A DNA stretch of 64,000 nucleotides, from the NCBI RefSeq assembly GCF_019112545.1, contig NW_025064882.1:320408-384407 (forward strand). Direction: 5' to 3'. Shown in pieces: positions 20,716-32,470 of this stretch. Under the pieces are notes generated by a model. The model saw only the letters and a program-made list of their open reading frames with translations, searched no databases and was not told where the DNA came from. Source of the stretch: Guyanagaster necrorhizus (taxonomy: Eukaryota > Basidiomycota > Agaricomycetes > Agaricales > Physalacriaceae). The first letter of the stretch is position 1. Each line of letters starts with the position of its first letter. Position numbers and translations under genes: made by a program.

Positions 20716-22557
20716 ATGGGTTTGCTTTTCTCCTTCCCCATTCTGGGAGGCCTAAGTTCCATTGCGTCGTCATGCCTCGCTGGACTTGCCTTCTGCTGCA
20801 CCTCGACAGCCGGTATGCAGGACTGTCTATTCGTCGTCCAGTACTTACACTGCAACAGCATCCATGTTCTTCAAGTCTTGTAACTGCAATTCATCAATAG
20901 CGACCCGTGTTGGATTTGCGGTATGGTCTATCCACTGTTTCTCGAACGATTCTTACTGTTTTCCCAGATAATCTTCTGTTTGAATTCAATACTCGCCTGG
21001 GTAATGAAGACAGACATTGCCATAAAGCAAATAGAGAAATGGAGCTACGACTACATCAAGATGGACTGCGAAGGCGATAAATGCTACGGCGTCCTGGCGG
21101 TAAGTCATATCATTAGGCTCCTGATGTTGTACTGACTCTGAAGCCAGGTGCATCGTATCTGCTTCGCTCTTGCTCTCGTCCATACCATCCTCGGTCTTTC
21201 GCTCGTCGGCGTTCGGGACACTCGTGATAAACGGGCTGCAATTCAGAACGGGTGCGTTTTCTAACCATCAATACAAGCATGTCTCTGACCTCTTTCAGGT
21301 GGTGGGGCCCCAAAGTCCTCCTTTGGTTGGTCTTCGTCGTCGTTTCCTTCTTCATACCGAACCCGTTTTTCATGTTCTGGGGAAATTACGTGTCTATGAT
21401 TGGCGCCACTCTCTTCATTCTCCTAGGCCTGGTTCTCCTCGTCGATTTCGCCCATTCGTGGTCGGAAACATGTCTAGACAATTGGGAGAATTCTTCTACC
21501 GGCTCGAATTTCTGGCAGTGGGTCCTCATCGGATCTACCGCAGCAATGTACATCTTCACAATTACCATGACGGGCCTCCTGTACGGTTTCTTTGCTGGTT
21601 CAGGTTGTACGCTCAACCGCTTCTTCACATCGTTCAACCTGGCGCTCTCAATTGTTGTCACAATCATGTGTGTTCACCCGGTGGTCCAAGAGTACAATCC
21701 CAGATCTGGATTGGCGCAATCAGGGATGGTTACTGCTTACTGCACATACTTAATTGTGTCTGCTGTGAGCAATCACACCGATGAAAACCAGTCGTGCAAT
21801 CCGCTGAATAATGGGACCGGAACACGTACAGTTGCAGTTGTTCTTGGTGGCGTTTTTACTTTTTTGGCCATTGCATATTCAACCACACGCGCTGCCACAC
21901 AAAGTCGGGCTTTGGTTGGCAGCAAGAGCAAGAAGACGGGGCCCGTCCATTTGTCGGGAAGTGACCATCTAGATGGCCATGCAGAGATGGGCGTCGTGAA
22001 CACGCAACCTAGTCGTACAGAGTCACCGCGATATCAAGCATTGTTAGCTGCAGTCGAAGCCGGGTGAGTTACGTCGTACCTAGGCGGATTCTTGGTAGCT
22101 AATGCCGTACGATCAGAGCAATCCCAGCATCGGCTCTCGACGAAGAAGAGTCGGATGATGAAGAAGAAGCTGTCGGTGAAACGCGGGATGATGAACGTTC
22201 AGGAACTCGTTACAACGTAAGTTGTTTTCAGTGTTTCGCGTTTCTTGCTGAACTTCTTTTCCAGTATTCCTGGTTCCATGTTATTTTTGCAATGGCGACG
22301 ATGTATGTAGCCATGCTACTGACGGACTGGTGAGTAACGTCATTACGCTGGCAGCAGAGGTCTCAACGGACTCTAGGAATATCGTATCCAGCAAACCGAT
22401 ATCGACACCTGTGGATCCAAACTCGGACGTATACATAGGGCGGTCTGAAGTGGCGATGTGGATGCGAGTCGTGTCTAGCTGGGTGTGCATGCTGCTGTAC
22501 ATGTGGAGCCTTCTTGCGCCTGCAATCATGCCTGACAGGTTTGCCGAGGATTACTAG
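20716..22557 (+). CDS. TMS1: SERINC/Tms1 multi-pass membrane protein
   Basis: Eight exons (20716-20812, 20859-20920, 20968-21099, 21148-21251, 21299-22063, 22117-22216, 22265-22329, 22377-22557) encode about 501 residues. The N-terminus MGLLFSFPILGGLSSIASS and the Cys-rich loop FFKSCNCNSSIATRVGF are typical, followed by WVMKTDIAIKQIEKW, CYGVLAVHRICFALALVH, WWGPKVLLWLVFVVVSFF, NFWQWVLIGSTAAMYIF and HTDENQSCNPL. About ten membrane segments are seen, with an acidic cytosolic loop (DEEESDDEEE) before the last two. SERINC proteins were described as serine-incorporating lipid factors and more recently as lipid scramblases; in fungi the role is poorly defined. The C-terminal MPDRFAEDY is conserved. 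Start ATG is the only one ahead of the signal helix. Confidence 0.93.
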
Positions 22558-22716
22558 GGACTGTACTATATGTTTTCTGGATACATTTTATGATACATTG
22601 AACATAAATTGACGAAACATCGCAATACTATTGGACAAGGTGTCGGCCGAAAGTCCGAACTAGTCTTTATTTACCTTTTGCAAGACGCGACCTCGACAAA
22701 AATCATCTGTTTGGCA

Positions 22717-24962
22717 ATGCCAGCCCTCTGCTCTCGTGTCCAGCCTTGGGTACGATGGTTGCAATACCGCACGTTTGCCACAACGGTGGCCACGCCTTCG
22801 AGGACGCCGCAGACGGTCATCGAAAAGGTGGTGCAGCGATATGCAGTTGGATTTCCTGAAGGAAAGGCAGTCAAGGCGGGCGACTACGTGATGATACGCC
22901 CAGAGCATGTCATGACCCACGACAACACTGGACCCGTCATCACTAAGTGTGCATCCCTCTTTTCTTCGCCTCGACCGCCGCCTGACCGCAGAGCAGATTC
23001 AAATCCATTGGGGCGACCAGGATTCATAATACTTCCCAGCCTGTCTTCACTCTCGATCACGACGTGCAGAATAGGTCGCAGAAGAACCTCGCAAAGTACG
23101 CTAGCATCGAGACCTTTGCCCGGCAGCATGGTATCGACTTTTATCCGTCTGGCCGGGGAATAGGGCATCAAGTCTTGGTCGAGGAGGGATACGCCTTCCC
23201 TCACACCCTCACCGTCGCCAGTGATAGCCATAGCAACATGTACGGCGGCGTCGGATGCGTCGGCACACCTATCGTTCGAACAGATGCTGCAGCGCTGTGG
23301 GCAACGGGAAAGACATGGTGGCAGGTCCCGCGAATGGTCAAGGTCGAGCTACGCGGATGCCTGGCTCCTGGTGTAACAGGCAAGGATGTTATCGTTGCAT
23401 TGTGCGGATCCTTCAACCGTGACGAAGTCCTCAACGCTGCCATCGAGTTCACAGGAGACGGTATTGCAGCCCTGAACATCGACGACCGCCTCACCATTGC
23501 CAACATGACTACAGAATGGGGCGCCTTGGCTGGCGTATTCCCCGTCGACGACGTCACGTTGCAATGGTACGAAGATGCGGTGTCAAGAATGGAGGCACGA
23601 ACATTTACCTCTCCCTCGGATCCTTCATTGATTCCTCCACCTCCCGACCATCCCCGTCTGAACTGTCAGCGCTTGAATTCTCTTCGTGTTGCAAACATCA
23701 CATCAGACCCCAACGCTGAATATTCTTCGCATCTCATATTGGACTTGTCTACCCTCGTACCCCATGTATCGGGTCCCAATAGCGTCAAAGTCTCGACTCC
23801 TCTTCCGGTTCTCCAAGATGCGCAGATCAATATCCAGAAAGCATACCTCGTCAGCTGCACAAACTCCCGAGTATCCGATCTCGCAGCAGCAGCAGCAGTT
23901 CTGAAAGGACACAAGGTCGCTCCAGGCGTAGAATTTTACGTCGCGGCTGCCAGTTCTGTGGTTCAGCAGGAATCCGAACGGTTAGGTGACTGGGAAACGC
24001 TCGTTTTGTCTGGCGCAAAGGTTCTCCCGGCAGGATGCGGTCCTTGTATCGGGCTCGGAACCGGGTTATTGGAAGAAGGAGAAACGGGTATCAGTGCAAC
24101 TAACAGGAACTACAAGGGACGGATGGGACATCCAAAGGCACAGGCATATCTTGCTTCTCCCGCCGTTGTTGCAGCCAGCGCTATCAAGGGGTACATATGT
24201 AGTCCCGATTCCTTGGATGCTGATGCTCTGCCGAAAACTAATGCGCCCACATTCTCTCTATCTGATGTCCCACCTGTCACAACTACTGTTTCATCCGCGG
24301 CTGAGAATCCTGTTCTCCCAGGGTTTCCGTTCAACTTTTCTGGCCCACTTCTTTTTGCACCACAGGATAACCTCAACACCGACGGCATATATCCCGGAAA
24401 GTACACCTACCAGGATGATATCACCCTAGAGCGGCAAGCTGAGGTGGTGATGGAGAACTACGACCCATCCTTTGCCTCCACTGTGTCTTCCATTCTTAAG
24501 ACCCAAAAAGGCTCTCCTGCCGAACCAACCGAAAAGAAAGGCGTCATTCTTGTGTCGGGGTACAACTTTGGGACAGGTTCCTCTCGCGAGCAGGCCGCGA
24601 CAGCACTAAAAGCCGCTGGTGTGCCTGTTGTTATTGCGGGTTCCTTTGGTGACATCTTCAAGCGGAATGCGATCAACAATGGGCTGGTGTGCCTTGAGAG
24701 TCCGGAGCTTGTCAAGGACCTCAGTGAACAGTATGCCAAGGGTGGTCGACGAGGCGCAGGCGGAACTGATGGCGAGCTGACCGTCAATAAAGGTCTGTCT
24801 GTCGACATCGGCATGATAGATGGCAAGATGGTTGTGACTTGGGTCTCAGAGGGTCAGAGTAAGACTTATCACGTCAGGCCCATAGGCGCGAGTGTGCAGG
24901 AGCTGTGGATCTGTGGAGGCCTGGAGGGATACATCCTTAAGGAAATACAGGCCCGAGCGTAG
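22717..24962 (+). CDS. LYS4: Mitochondrial homoaconitase (lysine biosynthesis)
   Basis: Two exons (22717-22946, 22997-24962) give 731 residues. The N-terminus MPALCSRVQPWVRWLQYRT is an amphipathic, Arg-containing mitochondrial targeting sequence. Cluster ligands appear as SCTNSRVSDL and GCGPCIG; substrate motifs include VMTHDNTGPV, RGIGHQVLVEEG and TVASDSHSNMYGGVGCVG, and the swivel domain has GYNFGTGSSREQA. LTIANMTTEWGALAGVFPVD is characteristic of homoaconitase rather than aconitase. It converts homocitrate towards homoisocitrate in the aminoadipate pathway. An upstream in-frame ATG at 22609 exists, but 22717 gives the better presequence. It is convergent with a trimethyllysine-dioxygenase-like gene, 146 bp away. 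Confidence 0.95.
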
Positions 24963-25108
24963 TGAAAAGCATCCAATTGTATGTATCCTCCATTAATTTC
25001 GACGAATCTTTATGTTGTATCCATAGAATTCAGCATGTGGCAAAAGTACAGATGAGTTGTAGATAAGTAAATTCAGCATACACCAGTCCAATTTTGGGAT
25101 CAGAGGTA

Positions 25109-26600
25109 TCACAGGAAGGGGTTCCATACACTACGAACCGAATTCTTGGGTGTAGTAGCAATGTCAAGCCTTGTATCGGGACAGAATTTGTCTTTCAAGA
25201 CAGCGAATTTGGAGTTATACTCATCGATACCTATGTACGCACCGCACATACGTCGCTTGCCATCAAACGATGAACGCCCATGAAGGACACGGTGGTTATT
25301 GACCACAACAGCTGTTCCAGGCGTCAGTTGGACCCAGTACTCTGAGTCTGGGCTTGTCAAATTTTTGTTCCACTTTCTGATAGCATCATACCACTGATCA
25401 ACGACGAGTGGATCAAGATGGTTCATGACGCTCCGATCATCGTTGTTCCAGCGTACTTGGGAAAGCTCGCCTGTAGCGAGATCGTGATTCAGGACAGGGC
25501 GTGAGGCGTGATATAAGTGTTCGGCCTCTCCCGCAGCGTGCGCTGGAACAGGTACATGAGAGAGTAGCGAGTAAGCTTCGGGATGGAGTTCTTTCAGGAT
25601 CGAAGCAACGTAGAATCCGTCTACGAGTAGCGTTGCACCACCGGAGCCGTCAGTATGTGAAAGGAGATGGAATAGTTGTAGACCACAGGGATCAGTCTAC
25701 GTTGTTCGTCAGCAGCAGGAAACAGAAGAAGAAGGAGACATACAAAATAGGTGTTATCAGTGTGGGCACCAAGTGCCAATGTGGTGTATGCCGTGTCGCC
25801 TCTTGCAAGGTCGGAGGTAAAGTCCCAGAATTTTCCATCTGTGGGTGGTCAGCTTGATATGCGAAGAATACAAAAAAGAACATACACTGGGTCTCGCGGA
25901 TGAAGCCGATGCGCTCCGAGAGCTTTTCCGTCGCTTCTGTAGTCTGCGGAACATCCGATACGAATGAAAATCCAAACTTGTCAACGTTGGATAGCCATCG
26001 AAAGAGACCAAGTTCGTCGTTTGCCATGACTTCCTCGTAGGTAACTGCCGGCGGCGATTGCTGTATTTTCGCACCCCATAGTATTTTTCTATGGATGATG
26101 AGGACTGCAGTGAGCAGTGGAGTTGTAGACGGCTCACCCAGATAATGGTTCTGTCTTGCGAAGTGGAGGATCATACGAATTTTCTTGTAGCCACGACCAC
26201 GGGTAGACAGAAACATGTGCCGGCCAGATCACCTGTAGTCCATCCGGCCTGGACTCAACAGACAGTGGCCTGATATCGGCAGGTATATCGAAAGTGTTTA
26301 CGAGCCGCTGTTTCGTGGCCGCATGAAAGCATCGTTCACATCGACAATGATCACGAAGCCATATATGATGACTGGAGAAGTGATAAGCCTCGGCAGAAGG
26401 TGTAGGGGACAGGCGACGTACAATCGAGACCATGTTCTCGTATCCCATCCTATCGCGACTTTGCGGTCGTCCATACTGGTGATAGGCAGATCATCCGTCG
26501 ATACATTCGGCAGAGGCTGGGGCTCTTCGACGAAAGCTGGTGGTTTGGAGCGTAGCATCGCAGCAGATGCCGCGGTTCTCGACGACGCCCAGCGATACAT
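25109..26600 (-). CDS. Trimethyllysine dioxygenase-like Fe(II)/2-oxoglutarate oxygenase
   Basis: Five exons on the minus strand (26600-26422, 26371-26138, 26088-25886, 25838-25744, 25696-25109) give 432 residues. The small N-terminal domain has RFHHIWLRDHCRCERCF, with zinc-type cysteines. The catalytic domain shows RETQYGKFWDFTSDL, the HxD pair in GAHTDNTYF, and the distal His in NHRVLHGR preceding the 2-oxoglutarate Arg region. This domain order belongs to the TMLH and gamma-butyrobetaine hydroxylase pair that begin and end carnitine synthesis. The ending RRMCGAYIGIDEYNSK resembles TMLH more than GBBH, but the call between them is not certain. All exon phases agree. The start at 26600 is the first ATG of the conserved frame; the protein begins MYRWASSRTAAS, a plausible mitochondrial leader. 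Confidence 0.88.
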
Positions 26601-26965
26601 AGGCAATTTTTTGGAACACTATGATATCAATGAGAAATTGTAACCCCCATCCAAGAATATCCTACCGAAAGGCACCCAGTTAACGAGCGACTCTCGAGGC
26701 GTAGTGATTGCTTTGCCAGACGAACAAGTCGAGCAGACCACATAATTGACGAGCACGTCGTAGACGATGGGAAACGATGGTGATGGTCGAAGCCCAAGTG
26801 ACACCCAGGCTTTTCGGCAAAATTGGACATCGATATCACTGCCTACGGCCCGTCCCCCCCGCTCAATCGAACGAAATATATAACACAGAACTCCTAGAAA
26901 TTTATGGTACAATCGTTATAGTACAATCGCGTTATAGCAAAGAGATACCGTCAAATAAAAGATGC
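26601..26965. other. Intergenic region between the dioxygenase and CBF1-like genes
   Basis: It contains the promoter of the dioxygenase and the 3' region of the bHLH gene. Overlapping ORFs on both strands (up to 97 codons on the minus strand) have no recognisable homology; I do not call them. Confidence 0.35.
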
Positions 26966-28075
26966 CTACTCTTTCCTCTGCTTCTTCCCGTCGCCTTCCT
27001 TCACGTCTTCATCCTCGCGCTGCCTCTTCTGGCCAGCATGAGCGCCATTCCTGACAGCCTCTATTTCGGCTTCGATTCTTTGTCGATTCATTCGCTCCTC
27101 TTCCCACATCTTTCGCATATCCTCAAGCTGGGCTTGCAAGTCCCCCATCGCCTGATCCATCAGGAGCTTCTCCAGCGTCCATTTCTCGATATTTCTGGCC
27201 TCGTTCTCCTTGAGGTGGTGAATGTATTGCACGGCGCGCGACAGGATTGCGCCTTTAGCTTTCTCACCAGACCCGTTGGGAACGATGCGACCGAGTTCAT
27301 TGATGCCTTCGTTGATATTACCACGGCGGCGGCGCTCGACTTCTTTCTGTATTGATCATCAGAGAGAGACGTCGGCGGGCTGAGGAATAGGCTTACATGA
27401 TTGTCTTTGCGTTGCCTCGTCCACTCGTCACTTCCCATTGTAGCACCGCTCTTTGATCGTCTCCCACCAAGGTTAGGATTGGGGCCCTGATTAATAGGCG
27501 GAGCGTTCTCGGGTTGTGGGGGAGGCGGGGCGGAGACTTCACCCTCATCGCTCGCTTCCTCTGTTTCTTTCGGCTGTCCTAAGTTAGGGGGACCTCGAGG
27601 ATGCGATGACGGACCAGGGTCAGTGATCCTGGGTCCAGGAAAGCCAGGGATGGCACCGACGAAGCCCTGCTGTTGGGCTAAATTGGATAAAATCTGGGCA
27701 GCATCTGCCTTGGGACCTTGTTCGGCGACCTGCGTTGAGTGTCAGAGTCCAGAAAGGTTTATTTAATAAATGTCACATGAGGAAAGGTGTGTTCGTCGGA
27801 GGCGTGATGACCACGATCACGTGTGGGATACAGGGCGCAACGAAGGCAACATGAGGACCCCCGACGTTGAATAATAGACGGAAGGGTACTAGAGTGGAGA
27901 AATGACCAAGGGAGGAGCATACCTTGAACACTGGCAAATTACTTAACAAGGAGAGAATCTGCTCCCTGCCAAGTCCCAGAGAACTCAAATCTGGAGTAGC
28001 AGCAGGAGCGGAATTCGACTGGGAGGCCGGTTGCCCAGTCAACGTTGGGTCTTGGTTCGCTGCGGCCTGGGGCAT
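26966..28075 (-). CDS. CBF1: bHLH transcription factor, Cbf1-like
   Basis: Three exons on the minus strand (28075-27923, 27729-27397, 27346-26966) give 288 residues. A low-complexity Pro/Gln N-terminus leads to the basic region DEWTRQRKDNH, joined by splicing to KEVERRRRGNINEGINELGR, then helix 2 GAILSRAVQYIHHLKE and a coiled coil (LEDMRKMWEEERMNRQRIE). The His, Glu and Arg in the HKEVERRRR core are the residues that read CACGTG in Cbf1/USF-type factors. In yeasts Cbf1 governs sulfur amino-acid genes, centromeres or respiration. The C-terminus is highly charged. Intron 1 is long (193 nt) and holds a CACGTG box at 27818-27823; another sits upstream at 28466-28471, so self-control is plausible. 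Confidence 0.88.
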
Positions 28076-28953
28076 CTTTTTGACTAACAGAGGAGAATTA
28101 TTCCGTTTCTGCAGTGGTTCGTTTGCTGCAGCTCAATAATTGTTCGTAACGAATCCTCAAAACGCTATAGTAGAATAATTAATGTCTGCATAAATATGGC
28201 GCTCGACGAATAAGAAGTGACCTGAGACTTGGGACCGCCCGGCGGAAGAGAATAAAAAATTGGAATCAATGCAGAATCGTCAGGAGACTACTGCAGCATC
28301 CACAAACAGATATAGTATGCTTGCTCGCTGTTGGCGACGGTGAGCAGCTTATACCGGTCGCGTCGAGATAAAGTGGGGGGGGTGATGACTTTTAGAGGGC
28401 GTCACATGGGAATCACGCCTTTTGTGAGACCACGAGAAGGACCCCGGATACTAGAAATATCTTCCCACGTGCGTCATTCTTCTCCTGGGACTTTAAGTAT
28501 CTTTACATGTGCTTGCTCTATGAAAAAAAAAAAAAAAAGATATTTCCAAGATATCTAGTAGTATTCTCTGACAATCTGCAAAAAAGGAATGCAATCTGTC
28601 GTTCCGAGGGTATTCTGGGTCCGTATACTGACAATATCGAGTATCCGTAAGATCTGGGAAAATGAACGGGTAGACCGTTATATAGTAGCTTCCTGGGCAT
28701 AAGGGGGTGCCATTGCGTTGCCTCAAGGGGTTACTTGTGGAGGAACCAAATCAATAGCAATTTTTCCCTTCCTGCAGGGAATATTGCCCTCGTTGCATAA
28801 CGTTAGAAGTATTTGTGCTTCCATACAGGAACTTACGTTATGCCGAGAATGGTATTTCGGCAATAGGCGGTCCGAGTAAATATTCTTTCGGCCGAAAAGC
28901 ATGACTCGAAAATATTTTTCAGTTCAAAGCTAAACTCTTGAATTCAACCCATC
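28076..28953. promoter_or_regulatory. Divergent promoter region of CBF1-like gene and ILV5
   Basis: 878 bp between divergent starts. A perfect CACGTG lies at 28466-28471. A run of 16 A starts near 28523. No coding signal was recognised; short minus-strand ORFs over the A run are chance. Since the bHLH factor should bind CACGTG, the site could control either neighbour. Confidence 0.5.
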
Positions 28954-30513
28954 ATGGCCTCCCTCGCTACCCGTTCCGCCTCTCAAGTTCTCCGTGTAGC
29001 TTCTCGTCGTGCTCCTCGTGCAGCTGCTGCCAAAAACGTGCTAAAGTCCATCCAGACAGCTTCCTATTCTCTGCTCGCAAACGTTGCGACAAAACCTGTC
29101 CAAAAAGCAAATATCCAGGTCTTTTTTCATTTTCATGCTTCGTCTGATGCTAAATGATTCATTTTTCAGGGAGTCCGTGGTGTCAAGACCCTCGACTTTG
29201 CTGGTACAAAAGAGGTCGTGTACGAGCGTAGCGACTGGCCCTTGGCAAAGCTCCAGGATTACTTCAAAAACGACACTCTCGCTCTCATTGGATACGGCTC
29301 TCAAGGCCATGGACAAGGCTTGAATGCCCGTGACAATGGTCTCAATGTCGTCGTTGGTGTTCGAAAGGATGGTGAGAGCTGGAAACAGGCTATCGCTGAT
29401 GGCTGGGTATGTGGTCGCTTTATAGCTGTCCACTTTTCTGACACGCTCCTCTAGGTCCCTGGTGAAACCTTGTTTCCCATCGAGGAAGCCATTAATAAGG
29501 GTACCATCATCATGAACCTTCTCTCCGATGCCGCGCAATCGCAGACATGGCCCACCATCGCGCCTTTGATCACCAAGGGCAAGACCCTCTATTTCTCTCA
29601 CGGTTTCTCCGTCGTGTACAAGGAGGATACCAAAGTCGTCCCTCCCTCCGACGTTGATGTCATCCTTGTCGCTCCAAAAGGCTCGGGCCGTACCGTCCGG
29701 ACCCTGTTCAAGGAGGGTCGTGGTATCAACTCTAGCGTTGCTGTCTTCCAAGATGTCACCGGAAAGGCCAAGGAGAAGGCTATTGCTCTCGGCGTCGGTA
29801 TTGGATCGGGATACATGTACGACACCACCTTTGAGAAGGAGGTCTACTCTGATCTCTATGGTGAACGCGGTGTGGTCAGTTATATTTCTTTTTCGTAGAT
29901 GCGACGCGACTGATATTATCAATTGATTACAGTTGATGGGAGCCATCCGTATGTCTTATCTATGCTTCACATCACTCTATGATCTAACATCGTAACAGAG
30001 GGTCTTTTCCTTGCTCAATACCAGGTTCTCCGCAAAAACGGTCACACGCCATCGGAAGCTTTCAACGAGACCGTTGAAGAAGCCACACAGTCTCTGTACC
30101 CTCTGATTGGACAGAAGGGGTAAGCCGATTTCAGCGCGTCGGCATTTCCCTGCTGATGAAACAATTCGCTTAAAGTATGGACTACATGTACAACGCATGC
30201 TCCACAACAGCGCGTCGTGGCGCTCTCGACTGGGCGCCCGTCTTCGAAAAGGCCAACGTCCCTATTTTTGAGCAACTGTACGAGAGCGTAAGGAATGGCA
30301 CGGAGACTAGGAAATCCCTCGAGTTCAACGGCCGCTCCACCTACCGCGAAGACCTAGCCAAGGAGCTTGCCGTCATCAACGACCAAGAAATTTGGAGAGC
30401 CGGTCCGTCTGTTCCGTCTCTTGTTCGTTTCAATTGTTCTCACGAGCATCTATCTATTTGCAGGGAAGACGGTTCGATCACTGCGTCCTGACTACAAGGC
30501 AGATTCAGAGTAG
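28954..30513 (+). CDS. ILV5: Acetohydroxyacid reductoisomerase, mitochondrial (Ilv5)
   Basis: Seven exons (28954-29118, 29170-29406, 29455-29874, 29933-29948, 29999-30119, 30176-30402, 30464-30513) give 411 residues. [19 protein letters not shown] is an Arg-rich mitochondrial presequence. The NADPH-binding loop is [18 protein letters not shown]; the active-site helices include [31 protein letters not shown] and [17 protein letters not shown]. The enzyme carries out the second common step in valine and isoleucine synthesis. Yeast Ilv5 also helps keep mitochondrial DNA stable. Exon 4 is just 16 nt, yet its product LMGAIQ is invariant in the family, so the microexon is secure. Confidence 0.96.
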
Positions 30514-30720
30514 ACTGTTCACATCGTCTATCCCAAGAGCCTCACCGGCGACATGGTTACTCCCTCATGGTGCAGGTATCTTATGTCGAGTCTTGTATGA
30601 AGTATACTGTCAATCTATCTACCGGAAATGCAAGTCGGTCATTTTGATGGAGCCTAGAGGGAAGAATTGCAAGTGTGGCTGGGATGATGCTCAAGTAGTA
30701 GGACGGGCCGATTCCAGGTG

Positions 30721-30727
30721 TATAAAA
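30721..30727 (+). promoter_or_regulatory. Likely TATA box of the orphan gene
   Basis: TATAAAA stands 38 bp ahead of the first ATG (30765). One of few clear TATA boxes in the window; it supports 30765 over 30817 as start of the next gene. Confidence 0.5.
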
Positions 30728-30764
30728 GCCAGACTATTCTTTAATCATCTCCCATCATCTCCTC

Positions 30765-32318
30765 ATGGCTAGCCGTGTATCATCTCTCTTCCGTTTTCTG
30801 TCCCAGAACCCTCCGGATGTTCACCGCGAAGAAGCTTCCGGCCGCAGCATCCACAGTGAAGGTGGTCGTTCCTCCAACATTAACTCCTCCTATCTATCTG
30901 GGTCCCAGCATCAGTCCTTCTGATGTCCAAGACAAACTCTCAATCAACCGGCGACTCAAGCAAACGATTGAAGAGGCAAGGGAGCGCAGTACACTAATTA
31001 AACGGGACATCTCTAACCTTGAAGCCACCTTGCGAGATCTCTCGGCTTTTGCACCGTCTCGTTCACCTGGGTTCGAGCTTGAACTACCGAACGTCTGGCC
31101 AACTCCCCAGTGCTCCTACAAGCGAAGCATTTGGGCACTCACGCCCGCCGAGGTCCACTACAACGGAAACCACTTGCTAATACCTCCCCTCCCGCCACTG
31201 GTACGGTACAAGATCGTACCCGCTCAGCGATCATCAGGGCCAGGACCGTGCGTCGCCCCACACAGCGCAAGTACTGTCCAGAAGCATGTGTCCGGAGCTC
31301 CGACAAGATCACCACGAGTTTCTATGAGTCCGCAAGTGTTTGCTCCCCGAGTTGATCTGTCGCCGATGCTCTTTCGAACCCAACCCCAACCGATTTCCAC
31401 ACCGGGTGTGACGTTCGAAGAGAATGTGGCCATGCGCTCACCTCGAACCCCGCTAGCGACCCTACGCCACGAAGTTCGAGTCCTTCCCAGTCAAACGACC
31501 GCCCCGGTTGTATCAAGAACAGGAAAGTATATTATACCTCCCCGTAGACACAATCCCCAAGTGGAGCCAACCGCAGAGCCTGGGAGTGAGCGATTTAGCG
31601 ATTCGATCTCTGGCAATAGAACGTCTTACGCTTGACAGAACCTTGTTCGCTACTAGTATCATCTCAGTCTCAGAACGCAGTGCGTCGTTCTGGTGCACAG
31701 TCCAGGGGTGCGACTAGCTGCCACTTTCTTCTGAAAGACACGGTGCTGATCTGATACGTAGATTCTCCCGCACCAGCATCAACCGCAGTGCAAACCACGG
31801 GAATGACGACCGCTTTGCTCCTCAAACGAGACTATTTGAAGGACAGGTTGCTCGAGGACTGTCAGAGCTTGAAAAACCCTAGACTGAACGATCCTGCATC
31901 CCGCAAATATTATTCGCTCTACATCGGACGGCTTCCCAAGGGAATCCGACTGACGGTGCGTGGAGTACCTATATACAACGATGTGGTGGGGTGGCGAGCC
32001 TTTGTATATCTTCGACCGTCGGCAGGGCTACGCATCGAAGATTCGGGTGCTCCGCCACACACTCTGTTTCTAGAGGGATTTATAACCCTATTCTCAACGG
32101 CTGATGCATACCTCGCTATCTGTAAGTGCCTCCGTCTCAAGTGCAATCAAACTGGAGTGCTGTCGAGCTACAAGGGACCACTTGTGGAAGAGAATATGAT
32201 TGAAGAGATAGCAGAGCATCTCAACAACTGTGGTGCTACTGTCTCGTTTGCTTTGCAGTATATACGCCCTTTTGTGATGGAGCTGAAGAGACAGCGAGGC
32301 ATTGAGCAGGGTTATTAA
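30765..32318 (+). CDS. Orphan protein with a coiled coil and a conserved-looking C-terminal domain
   Basis: I do not recognise this gene. The favoured model uses exons 30765-30861, 30932-31585 and 31762-32318 (435 residues). It starts MASRVSSLFRFLSQNPPD; intron 1 (GTGGTC..AAG) rejoins the long frame exactly at DKLSINRRLKQ. An alternative without intron 1 begins at 30817. After a short coiled coil (RLKQTIEEARERSTLIKRD) comes a Pro/Ser-rich linker rich in TPxR motifs. The last 170 residues look folded: LLLKRDYLKDRLLEDCQ, RLPKGIRLTVRGVPIYNDV, HTLFLEGFITLFSTADAYL and EEIAEHLNNCGATVSFALQY. The second intron uses a good GTGAGC donor. It has no signal peptide or membrane segment. Confidence 0.6.
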
Positions 32319-32470
32319 AGTAGAAAATAAAATAATTATAATCATGTCGTTTCGTCGGCTTGCGCTTACATTTCCGCCGGTTGAGACAAGTTAACCGGTG
32401 CCGGTGACTCTCAGGCTCTCGCTTATAACCTGATGATGATATATGGCAACCATCCTTCGTGTCGACGGCC

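Noticed and set aside
28493..28726. Minus-strand ORF over the A run with a Phe-rich end
   Set aside because: The Phe residues come from the poly-A run; no homology and it lies in the ILV5/CBF1 promoter.
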